Notes under the pieces: generated by a model | What the model was told of the DNA's origin: nothing | The model's database searches: none | What the model saw: only the letters and a program-made list of their open reading frames with translations | Made by a program: the position numbers and the translations under genes | Source of the DNA: DASPJL01 sp035628645 | GTDB lineage: Bacteria; Bacteroidota; Bacteroidia; Cytophagales; Cyclobacteriaceae | Assembly (NCBI GenBank): GCA_035628645.1 | Contig: DASPJL010000141.1 | Coordinates: forward strand, 1-64,000 | Direction of reading: 5' to 3' | Length of the DNA: 64,000 nucleotides | Part shown: piece by piece, positions 1-8,593 of the stretch | Layout of the letters: each line of letters starts with the position of its first letter | Numbering within the stretch: the first letter of the stretch is position 1

Positions 1-300
1 TTAAGAGAGGAAGCACGTCTTAAAAAGCAAAAGCCTCCAAGCGCGTCTTCCTGAACTTGTTTCAGGATCTTTCAAATCTTGCTAACAGATGCCGAAATAA
101 ATTCGGCAAGACGATCTGCTGGTCGGGAAAGGAACTTTAGAATAGAAATCCTTTAACAAGATTAAGAGAGAAAGAACATCTTAAAAGGCAAAAGCTTCTG
201 AGAGGTCTTCCTGAACTTGTTTCAGGATCTTGCAAACCTCGCTGATAGGTGCGAAATAAATTTGGCAGGACGATCTGCGGATCGGAAAGGAACTTTAAAA
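1..300. repeat. Tandem 161-bp-period direct repeat (two diverged copies)
   Basis: Copy one runs from the window edge to about 139 and copy two from 162 to about 300. Both share, in order, TTAAGAGAG, TCTTCCTGAACTTGTTTCAG, CGAAATAAATT, CGATCTGC and GGAACTTTA. Each contains a perfect 7-bp inverted repeat, TCCTGAA-cttgt-TTCAGGA, at 49-67 and 209-227. I see no coding frame in it. The array may extend left of the window. Confidence 0.8.
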
Positions 301-509
301 TACTACGGAATTTTTAAAAATTCTCTTCCTATAAATCAGCATGCACAGCCATATTTTGGAAAACGTTTCCGTAAATAAATGTGCTATCCTTCTCAGATTC
401 AATTCATTTTTTCCTTAAACTTATTTCATAATCTATTGATCAGGTGGCTATAAGGCTGGATTTCTGGTCGTGCTTTAGACTTTACCATAGGTTAGATAAA
501 CATTGTATT
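301..509. other. Non-coding leader of the first gene
   Basis: This gap lies between the tandem repeat and the first lipoprotein gene. It contains a perfect 16-bp palindrome, GAATTTTTAAAAATTC, at 308-323. I recognise no clear promoter. An open GTG frame starts at 444, but its first 22 residues look unlike a signal peptide, so I treat 444-509 as leader. Confidence 0.4.
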
Positions 510-2030
510 ATGGAATATTTTAAGGTTAAGCAAACAAAATTTGTTATACTCTTCATAATAATTCTGTCGGGTTGTAACGATCAAGTTTCAAATGATCATA
601 GTGTTCATTCGCCCGCTTTGGATGCGTTTATAACTGAGGTATATAATACATATCCTTTGCCAGGAATTACCGTCGGAGTAGTTACGGAAGAAGGAACTTA
701 TTTTAAATCATTAGGTTTTAGTGATCTTGACAAGAAGCTGCCCATAAGTGATTCTACTATATTCTTTATGGGCGAGTTTTCTGAGTTACTGGTTTCCACA
801 GGAATGCTTAAGCTTGACGAGCTTGGCTCCCTTTCCGTGGAAGATAAGGTAGTGAAACACCTGCCTTATTTCAAAACGCAGGGAGCTTATGATAAAATAA
901 GTATTCATCATTTGTTAACGCATACTTCCGGGATACCAAAGTTTAGTCCTGCATGGGATATGCCCAGCTTTGCCTCGGATGCACTGGAAGCAACCACCAG
1001 AAGTATTGTTTTTCAGGATCTTGAATTTTCTCCGGGAAGTCAGCGCAAAAAATCGCCCTATAATTATGATATCGCTGCAGATTTGATGGCAAAAGTCAGT
1101 AATACTCTTTTTGAAGAGGTGATGGAAAAGAATGTTTTCGAACCTCTCCACATGTCCCAATCTTACTTTAACATTCAGGAAATTAAACAGGAACAGTTGG
1201 TAAAGCCACATGCAATAAAAGATTGGCTGAAATATGATTTTACATTATTTGAGCCTTATCCCTATACAAGAGAAAATGCCGGAAGCTTTGGTCTTCATTC
1301 TACCACATCAGACATGACGAAATGGATGAAAATGGTATTGGAGCTTGAAGAAGGAGCTGGATTGTTGTCTGATAAATCATTGAGTGAATTAATGCGCGAG
1401 TTCTATAAAACAGGTAAGGATACTTATAAGGGTTATGGATGGAATGTGCTTAAAACGAATGAAAATACGATCTATAATAATGAGTGGAGTTTAGGTGGAT
1501 TTAGCGGTGATATAAGTTTGTTTCCTGATAAAAAGATTGGGATTATAGTGGTTGCCAATACCTCCGGTGACTTCAATCCAACAGTTATAAGCGAACGTAT
1601 TGCTCATTTTTTAAATGGCGGTGAACTCAAAAAGGTAAAATTGCCGATACATATCGAAATGAGCAGAAAACTTTCACGAGGTGAAACCTTAACGAATGTT
1701 TTGAAATGGCATGACAGCCTGATGGCTGTAAAAGATCCAACCTACTTATTTAGTCCGGCCATACTCAACCAGCTTGGCGCCAATTTGTTAAGAAGGGTGG
1801 ACCGCAAGGAAGATGCGCTCATTGTATTCAGACATTGTGTAGAAAAATATCCTGATTCTCCCGAAGCGTATCTTAATCTGACAGAAGGTTTGCTGGTCAC
1901 GGGACAGATAGACGAGGCTGAAAAACATTTCCAAAAAGCCCATCATCTTAATCCAAAGCTTAATTCTCCTTATGTAAACTTTATCAAAGAACAATTGATG
2001 GTTGCACGCGAGCGTGAGCCACAAAGTTAA
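510..2030 (+). CDS. Beta-lactamase-fold (serine hydrolase-like) lipoprotein with C-terminal TPR, probably catalytically dead
   Basis: I chose the ATG at 510 because it begins a good lipoprotein signal (hydrophobic stretch, then LSGC with Cys22). An upstream GTG at 444 adds only signal-unlike sequence. Residues about 35-370 align with the class C beta-lactamase/DD-peptidase fold, including LLTHTSG at about 135-141. The nucleophile motif, normally GSVSK, reads GEFSE at about 88-92, so both Ser and Lys of SxxK are gone. The usual YSN site reads KSP at about 181-183. The third motif has no HxG or KTG (it reads WSLGG). A TPR-like helical pair sits at about 430-490. The protein is probably outer-membrane anchored and may bind rather than cleave. 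The fold is confident; the lack of catalysis is inferred. Confidence 0.8.
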   Translation: MEYFKVKQTKFVILFIIILSGCNDQVSNDHSVHSPALDAFITEVYNTYPLPGITVGVVTEEGTYFKSLGFSDLDKKLPISDSTIFFMGEFSELLVSTGMLKLDELGSLSVEDKVVKHLPYFKTQGAYDKISIHHLLTHTSGIPKFSPAWDMPSFASDALEATTRSIVFQDLEFSPGSQRKKSPYNYDIAADLMAKVSNTLFEEVMEKNVFEPLHMSQSYFNIQEIKQEQLVKPHAIKDWLKYDFTLFEPYPYTRENAGSFGLHSTTSDMTKWMKMVLELEEGAGLLSDKSLSELMREFYKTGKDTYKGYGWNVLKTNENTIYNNEWSLGGFSGDISLFPDKKIGIIVVANTSGDFNPTVISERIAHFLNGGELKKVKLPIHIEMSRKLSRGETLTNVLKWHDSLMAVKDPTYLFSPAILNQLGANLLRRVDRKEDALIVFRHCVEKYPDSPEAYLNLTEGLLVTGQIDEAEKHFQKAHHLNPKLNSPYVNFIKEQLMVAREREPQS

Positions 2031-2086
2031 AGAGCGCTGCAAAAACTTTATTACAATTTATTATTAACCCTAAATACAGTACAATT

Positions 2087-2953
2087 ATGCATTACAAACA
2101 AAAAAACAATCTCAAGCTATTTAGTTTAGCGCTATTTGCCCTATTTTCTGCATTTTTCTTAAGCAGTTGCGAGGAGGACGTTAAAGCACCTGTTGAAATT
2201 ACCGATGCAGATGCCGTAACAGAAGCCAGAGCGATATACTCCAGCCGTCATGTTACTTTTTCGCGTCCTAATGGAACGTATACATCGTCTCAGGCAGCAT
2301 CCGACTTCGGTAACATTGGCGGATGGGATAACTCCGCATACATTTCATCGGAAAATTTACGGATAACGTTAGCTGCGAATGTAATAGGAACAGCCGGAGG
2401 GATGGAATCCCGAATCGATATCTCAGACGGAACTCAATATTGGGTTCAATACAAAATCAGGTTCCACAGCGCCTTTGATTGGAGCAAAGGTGGTAAAGCC
2501 GGATTTGGTTTACAAGTCGGTAATGGCGTCACAGGATGCAGGGCGGATGATGCGCGTGCAGGCTTAGGCGGAAGTTTCCGTACCATGTGGTATAATACCG
2601 GCAGCAGAGTATTCTTACAACCTTACATTTACCATGCAGGCATGACTGGAAGATGTGGAGATACTTTTGGCGCCTCCTATCCAAGTTCAGGAAGTATTTC
2701 AAGAGGTACCTGGTACACGATTGGGTATTACTTTAAAGCAAATACAGGCACTTCTTATAATGGAACAGCCGAATTAAAAGTAAATGGACAAGTTGTTCTT
2801 AGAAGAGACAACATCAGATGGTCTAATTCAGACTCTCAAAGATTGGTTAAAGGATTATACTTCAGTGTATTCAGAGGTGGAAGTACCAGCGACTGGGGAT
2901 CAGGATCTGTTGGCTATATTTACTTTGACGATCTTGAATGGGTAAAAATGTAG
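2087..2953 (+). CDS. PL14-like polysaccharide lyase lipoprotein
   Basis: A 288-residue protein with a lipoprotein signal (LSSC, Cys28) followed by one jelly-roll-like domain. The segment at about 120-145 (WVQYKIRFHSAFDWSKGGK) matches the conserved strand of family 14 polysaccharide lyases and related proteins, where a KGGK loop is typical. Family members cleave alginate or glucuronan-type acidic polysaccharides by beta-elimination; the substrate here cannot be read from sequence. It starts 56 bp after the preceding lipoprotein gene and may share its transcript. A strong hairpin follows. Confidence 0.7.
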   Translation: MHYKQKNNLKLFSLALFALFSAFFLSSCEEDVKAPVEITDADAVTEARAIYSSRHVTFSRPNGTYTSSQAASDFGNIGGWDNSAYISSENLRITLAANVIGTAGGMESRIDISDGTQYWVQYKIRFHSAFDWSKGGKAGFGLQVGNGVTGCRADDARAGLGGSFRTMWYNTGSRVFLQPYIYHAGMTGRCGDTFGASYPSSGSISRGTWYTIGYYFKANTGTSYNGTAELKVNGQVVLRRDNIRWSNSDSQRLVKGLYFSVFRGGSTSDWGSGSVGYIYFDDLEWVKM

Positions 2954-2990
2954 TTATAGATTTTTAATAAGGGTTTATACCTGAACTAAT

Positions 2991-3023
2991 AAAGGGCTGT
3001 TCTATCATCAAGAATAGCCTTTT
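2991..3023. terminator. Stem-loop terminator between convergent genes
   Basis: A 13-bp stem (AAAGGGCTGTTCT pairing with AGAATAGCCTTTT, two G:U pairs) encloses a 7-nt loop. It lies 38 bp after the lyase stop and before the end of the opposing gene, so it may act in both directions. Confidence 0.7.
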
Positions 3024-3060
3024 ATAATTTGTACACAAGGCTAAAATTGTAAAACCGCCA

Positions 3061-3441
3061 TTATTTAAATTGCTTTAACCACCGAAGGGCATCTTGTTTA
3101 TTCGTGAAGCAATTTTGAGGAATATCAGGTTTGTGAATAAGGATATAAAATCTGAATATTGTTTTCATCACATGGGAACCTACATGTAACGTGGCTGCAG
3201 TCATCCCATCATTATTTAATTCATGGAATTTCCTGGCGTCTTTCGTCCAGTATTTAACCTTTCGGGCATCTATATAGGTGGGAAAGGATTCGCCATTTAA
3301 AAATTCAATTCTGTCTTTTATAATGGTTATTGCTGCTTCCAGGTCTACAATCACTCCATCAAAGTAAGCAGATTTTAGAATTCCATCCTCGATGAACATT
3401 TCAATGTATTGGTTTTTGAAGTATCTTTTTGAATCCATCAT
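3061..3441 (-). CDS. Small cytosolic STAS/DUF7793-like protein, function unknown
   Basis: A 126-residue protein without signal peptide or membrane segment. It resembles the small Bacteroidota proteins annotated as DUF7793 or STAS/SEC14-like: an N-terminal beta strand (IEMFIEDGILKSAYFDG), a D-L-E-A-A helix, a YIDARKVKYW strand and a C-terminal helix ending ALRWLKQFK. No catalytic motif is visible. It is transcribed alone, convergent with the lyase gene. Confidence 0.6.
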   Translation of the reverse strand: MMDSKRYFKNQYIEMFIEDGILKSAYFDGVIVDLEAAITIIKDRIEFLNGESFPTYIDARKVKYWTKDARKFHELNNDGMTAATLHVGSHVMKTIFRFYILIHKPDIPQNCFTNKQDALRWLKQFK

Positions 3442-3555
3442 TTTGCAATTGTCAGAAATTTACGTTGATAAATGTATTCGGGTCATTTTCATTATGTTAC
3501 TCCTGGAAAAAACGTTGAATTAAACTTTACTTAAATGTAATGAAAACATATACAA

Positions 3556-4401
3556 TCATTTCTGCAAATAAAGCTTCTTAAATTCTGACGGGTTTTCTCC
3601 TGTGTTTTTTTTAAACACTTTATTGAAATAGGAAAGACTTTCAAAGCCTACTTCGTAACAAGCCTCGGAAACATTTCTATCATGCAAAAGCAAGGTTTTT
3701 GCCTGGTTAACCCTATATTGATTTACAAAATCAGTAAAAGTCATTTTGGTTTGTTTTTTGAAGTATCGGCAAAAAGCGGCGGTGCTTAAATTAACCAGAG
3801 AAGCTACATCATTTACATTAGGTGTCTGGTTGAAATTGGCATGGATATATTCATAAATGGTTCCCATTCGTATTTTGTCATTTAAGAAGATCTTGATGCT
3901 GGTATCCAAATCATTCAATACCACCACTTCATTTGATTTAGCTAAAAGTTGAAATACCCGAAGTAACAATAATAGTTGTTCAAAAGTATCCAGTAAGTGC
4001 ATTTCCTTAAGCATCACCGCAGCCTTTTGTTTAGTTTCCCCGGTGAATGACAAGCCATAAATTGCTTTCTTAAAAAGCTGCTCTATAGCGTTAAGCTCAG
4101 GAGTGTGTTTAAAAGAATTGCCAAGAAAGTTCTCCTTCATCTGCACTACGATTTGTTTGTATTCAGTCTTTAATCCATAATCAAAATTCAGGTGAGGAAT
4201 GTTAGGCCCTATTAAAATCAAATCGCTTTCCATATAGTTAGAAACATGCTGTCCCACATGGCGGATTCCTGCCGTTGCCTCCACATATACGAGTTCGTAA
4301 TTGGGATGATAGTGCCAATAAAAGTAGTTTCTTAAACTCGGGGCAAAGAGTTTAAAAGATTGGCCGGGATTTGGAATAATTTCTTCGAATTTTATTTTCA
4401 T
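3556..4401 (-). CDS. AraC-family transcriptional regulator
   Basis: A 281-residue protein from the ATG at 4401; an in-frame upstream start at 4425 is less likely because the conserved part begins at MKIKFEEI. Residues about 20-110 form a cupin-like sensing domain (HYHPNYELVYVE, with LIGPNIPH). Residues about 180-275 are a double helix-turn-helix of the AraC/XylS type, including the signature AFCRYFKKQTKMTFTDFVN and the GFESLSYFNKVFKK helix. It is divergent from the phytanoyl-CoA dioxygenase gene 198 bp away, which is therefore a plausible target. Family members of this build usually respond to sugars or small metabolites; the ligand is unknown. Confidence 0.9.
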   Translation of the reverse strand: MKIKFEEIIPNPGQSFKLFAPSLRNYFYWHYHPNYELVYVEATAGIRHVGQHVSNYMESDLILIGPNIPHLNFDYGLKTEYKQIVVQMKENFLGNSFKHTPELNAIEQLFKKAIYGLSFTGETKQKAAVMLKEMHLLDTFEQLLLLLRVFQLLAKSNEVVVLNDLDTSIKIFLNDKIRMGTIYEYIHANFNQTPNVNDVASLVNLSTAAFCRYFKKQTKMTFTDFVNQYRVNQAKTLLLHDRNVSEACYEVGFESLSYFNKVFKKNTGENPSEFKKLYLQK

Positions 4402-4539
4402 AACAGATAGGGTATGAAGCCACAAGCGAGAAAAACCGAAGATTGGCTTCGTTTGCCAAAATTTCTCTTTAATTATATTTTTAAGATGATAAAATTATAA
4501 AAAATGTCAATACAGCGCAAAAAGTGATCATTGAGAAGA

Positions 4540-4570
4540 TTGAGACGCACTTTTGTTCTTTGCAACTTTG
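4540..4570 (+). promoter_or_regulatory. Candidate Bacteroidota sigma-A promoter for the dioxygenase gene
   Basis: TTG at 4540-4542, a 20-bp spacer, then CAACTTTG at 4563-4570. This is one base from the TAnnTTTG -7 element at the expected spacing and ends 28 bp before the chosen ATG. Confidence 0.4.
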
Positions 4571-4598
4571 ATTATTGTTTCACCAAAAATGTTGTCTT

Positions 4599-5582
4599 AT
4601 GCAACCACAAGCAATAAACCAAACGATTACACCTACAATGGCTCCAACCAATGCCCATAAGGAAATTCCCGGCAATCCCTCCACTGCCAAAAGCAGCAAA
4701 GTAAAGCTCAATGACCGAAGCAATGGTAAAGTCCTTAAAGTTTTATCGGAAGAGGACTGGAAATTTTGGATAAAAAACGGATATGTTATAGTTAAAAATG
4801 CTGTTCCTAAAGAACAGGTAAAGCGGTTGGCCGATTTTCTGTGGGAGTTTGAAGAAAAAGATCCTAATGATCCTGAAACATGGTATACTCCTCCACGCGC
4901 AGAAATGAAGATGAAGGAACTCACTAATACCGGCATGGTAGAAATATACAACCATCAATATTTGTGGGACAACCGTCAGATGCCAAAAGTTCATGAGGCC
5001 TTTACCGACATCTGGGGTACTGAAAAATTATGGGTTACAATTGATAGAGCAAATTTAAATCTGCCATTACGCCCCGGTTTTGAATATAAAGGTTTTATAC
5101 ACTGGGATTATGATCCTGAAACCAAGCCTCAAAATGTTCAGGGCGTTTTAGCACTAGCCGATCAAATGGATGAAAATATGGGTGGATTTCAATGTATTCC
5201 TGAGCTCTTCAGAACCTACGAAACTTGGAAACTTACTCAACCTGAAGATCGCGACCATTTTAAGCCGGATACAACAGGTTTTCAACTGGAAAAAATCAAA
5301 ATGGAAGCGGGAGACCTCTTGATTTTTAATAGCCTTCAGCCTCACGGCATTCGCCCAAACCGAAGTAAAGATAAAGTCCGGATTGCTCAATACATAAGTA
5401 TGATGCCCGCAGAGGAAGACAATGAAGAACTTTTAGACTGGAGGATTACTTCCTGGAGCGAAAGACACGCACCGGAAGGGTTTGCTTTTCCAGGAGATCC
5501 AAGGGGGTGGGAAAAATTAAAATACCCGACTGCTAAATTATCTCCGCTGGGTAGGAAGCTCCTGGGGTTGGATAAATGGTAA
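4599..5582 (+). CDS. Phytanoyl-CoA dioxygenase (PhyH) family protein
   Basis: A 327-residue Fe(II)/2-oxoglutarate-dependent dioxygenase. The ATG at 4599 is preferred over an in-frame TTG at 4575. The metal-binding facial triad is visible: HWD at about 168-170 (His168, Asp170) and the distal His in LQPHGIRPNRS at about 249. The downstream Arg in that segment fits the 2-oxoglutarate anchor. The core fold starts near residue 50 (EEDWKFWIKNGYVIVKNAVP); the first 45 residues are a polar, low-complexity tail. Family members hydroxylate small molecules or acyl-CoAs; no substrate can be assigned. The divergent AraC regulator suggests inducible control. Confidence 0.88.
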   Translation: MQPQAINQTITPTMAPTNAHKEIPGNPSTAKSSKVKLNDRSNGKVLKVLSEEDWKFWIKNGYVIVKNAVPKEQVKRLADFLWEFEEKDPNDPETWYTPPRAEMKMKELTNTGMVEIYNHQYLWDNRQMPKVHEAFTDIWGTEKLWVTIDRANLNLPLRPGFEYKGFIHWDYDPETKPQNVQGVLALADQMDENMGGFQCIPELFRTYETWKLTQPEDRDHFKPDTTGFQLEKIKMEAGDLLIFNSLQPHGIRPNRSKDKVRIAQYISMMPAEEDNEELLDWRITSWSERHAPEGFAFPGDPRGWEKLKYPTAKLSPLGRKLLGLDKW

Positions 5583-5606
5583 GGATAGTAACTCTCAATT
5601 GACTAA

Positions 5607-5642
5607 AGGCAAAGGGTAGAAATATATTCTTTGCCTATTTTA
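5607..5642 (+). terminator. Stem-loop terminator after the dioxygenase gene
   Basis: AGGCAAAG at 5607-5614 pairs perfectly with CTTTGCCT at 5629-5636 across a 14-nt loop and is followed by ATTTT. It begins 25 bp after the stop codon. Confidence 0.5.
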
Positions 5643-5776
5643 TAACCTTAAAACCTTACTGCCCTGTATTTCAAAAACAATTCATCTTTTGTCTTCCACA
5701 AAAAGATTTCTCGTCGCATTCATAACCCCTCTTCTCCGCGGAATATCCGCTGCAATCCATGGCGCTTCAAAGCCAC

Positions 5777-6697
5777 CTAACGCAGACTATTTTTAAGGAA
5801 TAATAAAATTTTGTTTCGGATTTCCTCACTATCAAACATCTCCCCATAATGTGGCGCTCCTTTTACTACGATTAATTCATTTTTTATATTACTTAATTGC
5901 AGGTATGACTGCAATAATTGCGATTGGGTAACTGGAACAGATTCGTCTTTTTCACCATGGATAATTAAGAACGGAGGATCATTTTTATCAACATAAGTGA
6001 CCGGACTGGCTGCCTTTGCAAGGTCAGGTCTGTCAACGGGTAATGCGCCGAGTAATATGCCAATAGGGGAATTTGCCAATGAGTCGTCTTGTATGCCTGC
6101 TACCAATAGATCCGAAGGTCCATAAAAATCTATTGTAGCCTTAATTTTAAAAGAAAATGGACTTTCATTTAAGCTAAAATTTTTAATGTTTTCATTATTC
6201 GTTAAAGCTACCATTGAAGCCAAGTGACCGCCAGCAGAAAAGCCAATAAGTGCAAATCGTTCTCTATCAATGTTATACTCGTTAGCATGTTGGTACAGAA
6301 AGTCTAGCGCGGCGTTACAATCCTGAATTTGAGCAGGAAAAGGTGCGGTGGTACTGCGCCGGTAATCAATGGAAGCTAAAGCATAACCATTTTTAATTAA
6401 TGCATTTATGGTGCTTTTCATGTAGCCCATGTCGGCAAACTTATCATTGAGAAACCACGCACCGCCGTGTACCCATATTACCAGGGGAAGTTTCTCTTTT
6501 ACGCCCGATGGAATATAAATGTCCAAAAGATGTTTTTTTAAGGTGTCATTGGCATAAGCGATATTGTTATGCATAATTGTTCCTTCAGGAAAAATGGATT
6601 TTATGTTTTCAGGAATTTGTGCCTTTGTAGCGGTATTGATAAGGTAAAAAACAAGAAAGGCAATTGTGTATATCGGTTCGGAAAATAGGTTTCTCAT
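5777..6697 (-). CDS. Secreted alpha/beta-hydrolase, acetyl-esterase/BD-FAE type
   Basis: A 306-residue protein with an N-terminal signal peptide (hydrophobic residues about 10-22, cleavage likely after TKAQ). The esterase/lipase signature HGGAW (about 77-81) supplies the oxyanion hole. The nucleophile elbow is GFSAGG (Ser154), the acid is Asp251 in HGEKDESVP, and the base is His283 in APHYG. Such enzymes remove acetyl or feruloyl groups from plant polysaccharides or act as general carboxylesterases. It would act in the periplasm or outside the cell, in keeping with the polysaccharide-active genes around it. It lies downstream of, and in the same direction as, the flavoprotein gene, separated by a palindromic terminator. 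Confidence 0.88.
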   Translation of the reverse strand: MRNLFSEPIYTIAFLVFYLINTATKAQIPENIKSIFPEGTIMHNNIAYANDTLKKHLLDIYIPSGVKEKLPLVIWVHGGAWFLNDKFADMGYMKSTINALIKNGYALASIDYRRSTTAPFPAQIQDCNAALDFLYQHANEYNIDRERFALIGFSAGGHLASMVALTNNENIKNFSLNESPFSFKIKATIDFYGPSDLLVAGIQDDSLANSPIGILLGALPVDRPDLAKAASPVTYVDKNDPPFLIIHGEKDESVPVTQSQLLQSYLQLSNIKNELIVVKGAPHYGEMFDSEEIRNKILLFLKNSLR

Positions 6698-6746
6698 AGG
6701 TTAAAGCGAGTAAAGAGGGTATTTGTCGGTTAAATATAAATAAAGA

Positions 6747-6783
6747 CAAACTTTTGGAGGATTTTCACCCTTCCAAAAGTTTG
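6747..6783. repeat. Palindromic repeat, copy A (AACTTTTGG family)
   Basis: Arms CAAACTTTTGGAGG and CCTTCCAAAAGTTTG pair with one bulged base. It starts 36 bp downstream of the stop of the 6819-8213 gene, a position that suits a terminator. Three relatives occur at 27574, 41401 and 57260. Confidence 0.75.
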
Positions 6784-6818
6784 TAGAAAGAAATTTTAGT
6801 TGTTAAAAAGCGCAATCC

Positions 6819-8213
6819 TTATAACTCCAGATCCCCAAACAACTTATTTTGGAAAAGAGAGGTAGGGTCAAGTTTCTTCTTAATGGATACCCACTCCTCA
6901 AACTGATTTCCATAATGATTTTTCCAGGCAGCCCTGTCCATCATTTTTAGCCACCCTGATAAATACCTTTTCCCACCTGCCTCAGTTAACATATGATGAA
7001 CTCGTGCTAATACTTTGAGTGTATCTTCCACAAATAATGGCGCTACTCCCGTGGGCAATATAGCAAATACTGCATTTTCTTCGGAATCAGGTGTCTTAAA
7101 AAACTGAGGCGCATTCTTCTTGTTTACAAAGATGAGGCGGTGTCCATCTCCCAACCACACGGGAAGGATTTTTAATACTTCAGGCAAAAGATCTGCTATG
7201 ACATTTGCTGGCAAAATACATTCAATCCATGGATGGGCCTGATACTCCACTCCGGTTTTTTTCATTAGCTCAAAACGGGCTTCAAAGCGACTCGAAAAGT
7301 TGTAGATGGTGTCGTCTTCATGGTGTAAGACCTTATAATAATTAAGGTCCGTCAATAATTCTTCCGATGAAGGAAGGTCTTCTACTGTATCAAATTCAAA
7401 AGAAACCTGTAGGCCATAGAACCAATGAACGAATGGATTGTACATTGTTTCACCTTTTCTTAAACCCTGAATATTTGCACTGCATGACCCTTGAAGATGA
7501 TCTGCTCTCCCGCTTTGAACCAGGAGCCTTTGATCGTTTACCCAGGCCCTGATGTCATCATATAAAAGATAAAAGGTCCTGATATTCGGTTTGACCTTCG
7601 TTAATTCTAATTCAGCTGACCCTATTATTACACATCTTCCAAGGTTTGAAAGTGCTGCATTAAAATATTCACTATTAGCACTCTTATCGCAATTGACTGT
7701 TTTTCCCTTACTTTCTATAACTTCCAGGCTTTTGACGTTTGCCGCCGATACTCCTGCCTTATGACTGGAAGTGCCAATTCCTCCTATCGAAAGTGTACCT
7801 CCTATAGTTAGATTGAGGTTGAGGGGCATTGCAGGAGGAATCAAACCATGGGGCAAAGTTTTTTGAATTACGTCTTTCCAGGTTGTTCCTGCTCCGCTTA
7901 TTATCGTTTTTTGACTTAGATCAGCATCGCGTATGTCCTTTATCAGCGAAAGATCGAGGGTTATAGCCTTTTCAAAAGGTATGGACTGACCACTCTGACT
8001 TCTTCCCAGCCCCCGGGTAGTTAAGGAAAGATTAGAGGCTGCTGCATATTTAATGACTTCTCGTATTTCTTCAGTATTTTTTGGAGAAGCAATTGCTAAT
8101 GGATCGCTTTTTATTAAATGTCCAAAATCTTCAGAATATGATGCTAATATTTCCTTATTATTAAGGAATTGCGTATTGAGAGGTGTTGTTAAAATGTCTT
8201 TTTCCTGACCCAT
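6819..8213 (-). CDS. FAD-dependent oxidoreductase, cytokinin-dehydrogenase-like
   Basis: A 464-residue flavoprotein with no signal peptide. Residues about 35-205 are a PCMH-type FAD-binding domain (IGGTLSIGGIGTSSHKAG; SALSN-type GG loop near NLGRCVIIGSAELEL). Residues about 210-455 match the cytokinin-dehydrogenase C-terminal domain, including the HPWIECILP signature and the closing DPTSLFQNKLF. In plant enzymes a His in GHGHS carries covalent FAD; here the motif is RGLGRS with Arg71 at that position, so FAD is probably non-covalent. The substrate is unknown and true cytokinin oxidation is not implied. It is divergent from the heme-oxygenase-fold gene across a 380-bp gap. Confidence 0.8.
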   Translation of the reverse strand: MGQEKDILTTPLNTQFLNNKEILASYSEDFGHLIKSDPLAIASPKNTEEIREVIKYAAASNLSLTTRGLGRSQSGQSIPFEKAITLDLSLIKDIRDADLSQKTIISGAGTTWKDVIQKTLPHGLIPPAMPLNLNLTIGGTLSIGGIGTSSHKAGVSAANVKSLEVIESKGKTVNCDKSANSEYFNAALSNLGRCVIIGSAELELTKVKPNIRTFYLLYDDIRAWVNDQRLLVQSGRADHLQGSCSANIQGLRKGETMYNPFVHWFYGLQVSFEFDTVEDLPSSEELLTDLNYYKVLHHEDDTIYNFSSRFEARFELMKKTGVEYQAHPWIECILPANVIADLLPEVLKILPVWLGDGHRLIFVNKKNAPQFFKTPDSEENAVFAILPTGVAPLFVEDTLKVLARVHHMLTEAGGKRYLSGWLKMMDRAAWKNHYGNQFEEWVSIKKKLDPTSLFQNKLFGDLEL

Positions 8214-8593
8214 ATTTTTTTTCGATGAAGGTAACCGAAATAATAAATGTTCAAATGTTTGTTATCTGTCGAACTATTTAAAATATTATATATTTTATGT
8301 AAATTTTTAAATTAATTCATAAAATGCTTGTTTTTTAAATAAAAATCACTTTTAGTTTTATATCGTTGATTTTCAATTTAATGCGTTTTAGTAATAATAA
8401 TACATGTTGCTTTGTCCTCGAAAAACACAAAAAGTTCCCCCATTAATATAAAGTTGTAAAAATAACATTACAAGGTGATATTTTATTAAAAAACATAGAT
8501 TTTTTTTATCTGGAGGCTACATATATTTGAACGGTCATGACATTACAAATTAACCTCTAAAAACGAATTTTTAACTTTTAAACCTATGAAATC
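8214..8593. promoter_or_regulatory. Divergent intergenic region with a candidate -7 element
   Basis: This 380-bp, very AT-rich gap separates two divergent genes. TATATTTG at 8522-8529 is a perfect match to the Bacteroidota TAnnTTTG -7 element for the rightward gene, but I see no good -33 TTTG at the right distance. No ORF or hairpin of note. Confidence 0.4.

Noticed and set aside
1..300. Insertion-sequence remnant
   Set aside because: No transposase fragment or terminal inverted repeats are visible; it is only a tandem non-coding repeat.
4580..4994. Two minus-strand open frames inside the phytanoyl-CoA dioxygenase gene
   Set aside because: Both are antisense to a well-supported enzyme and have no family features.
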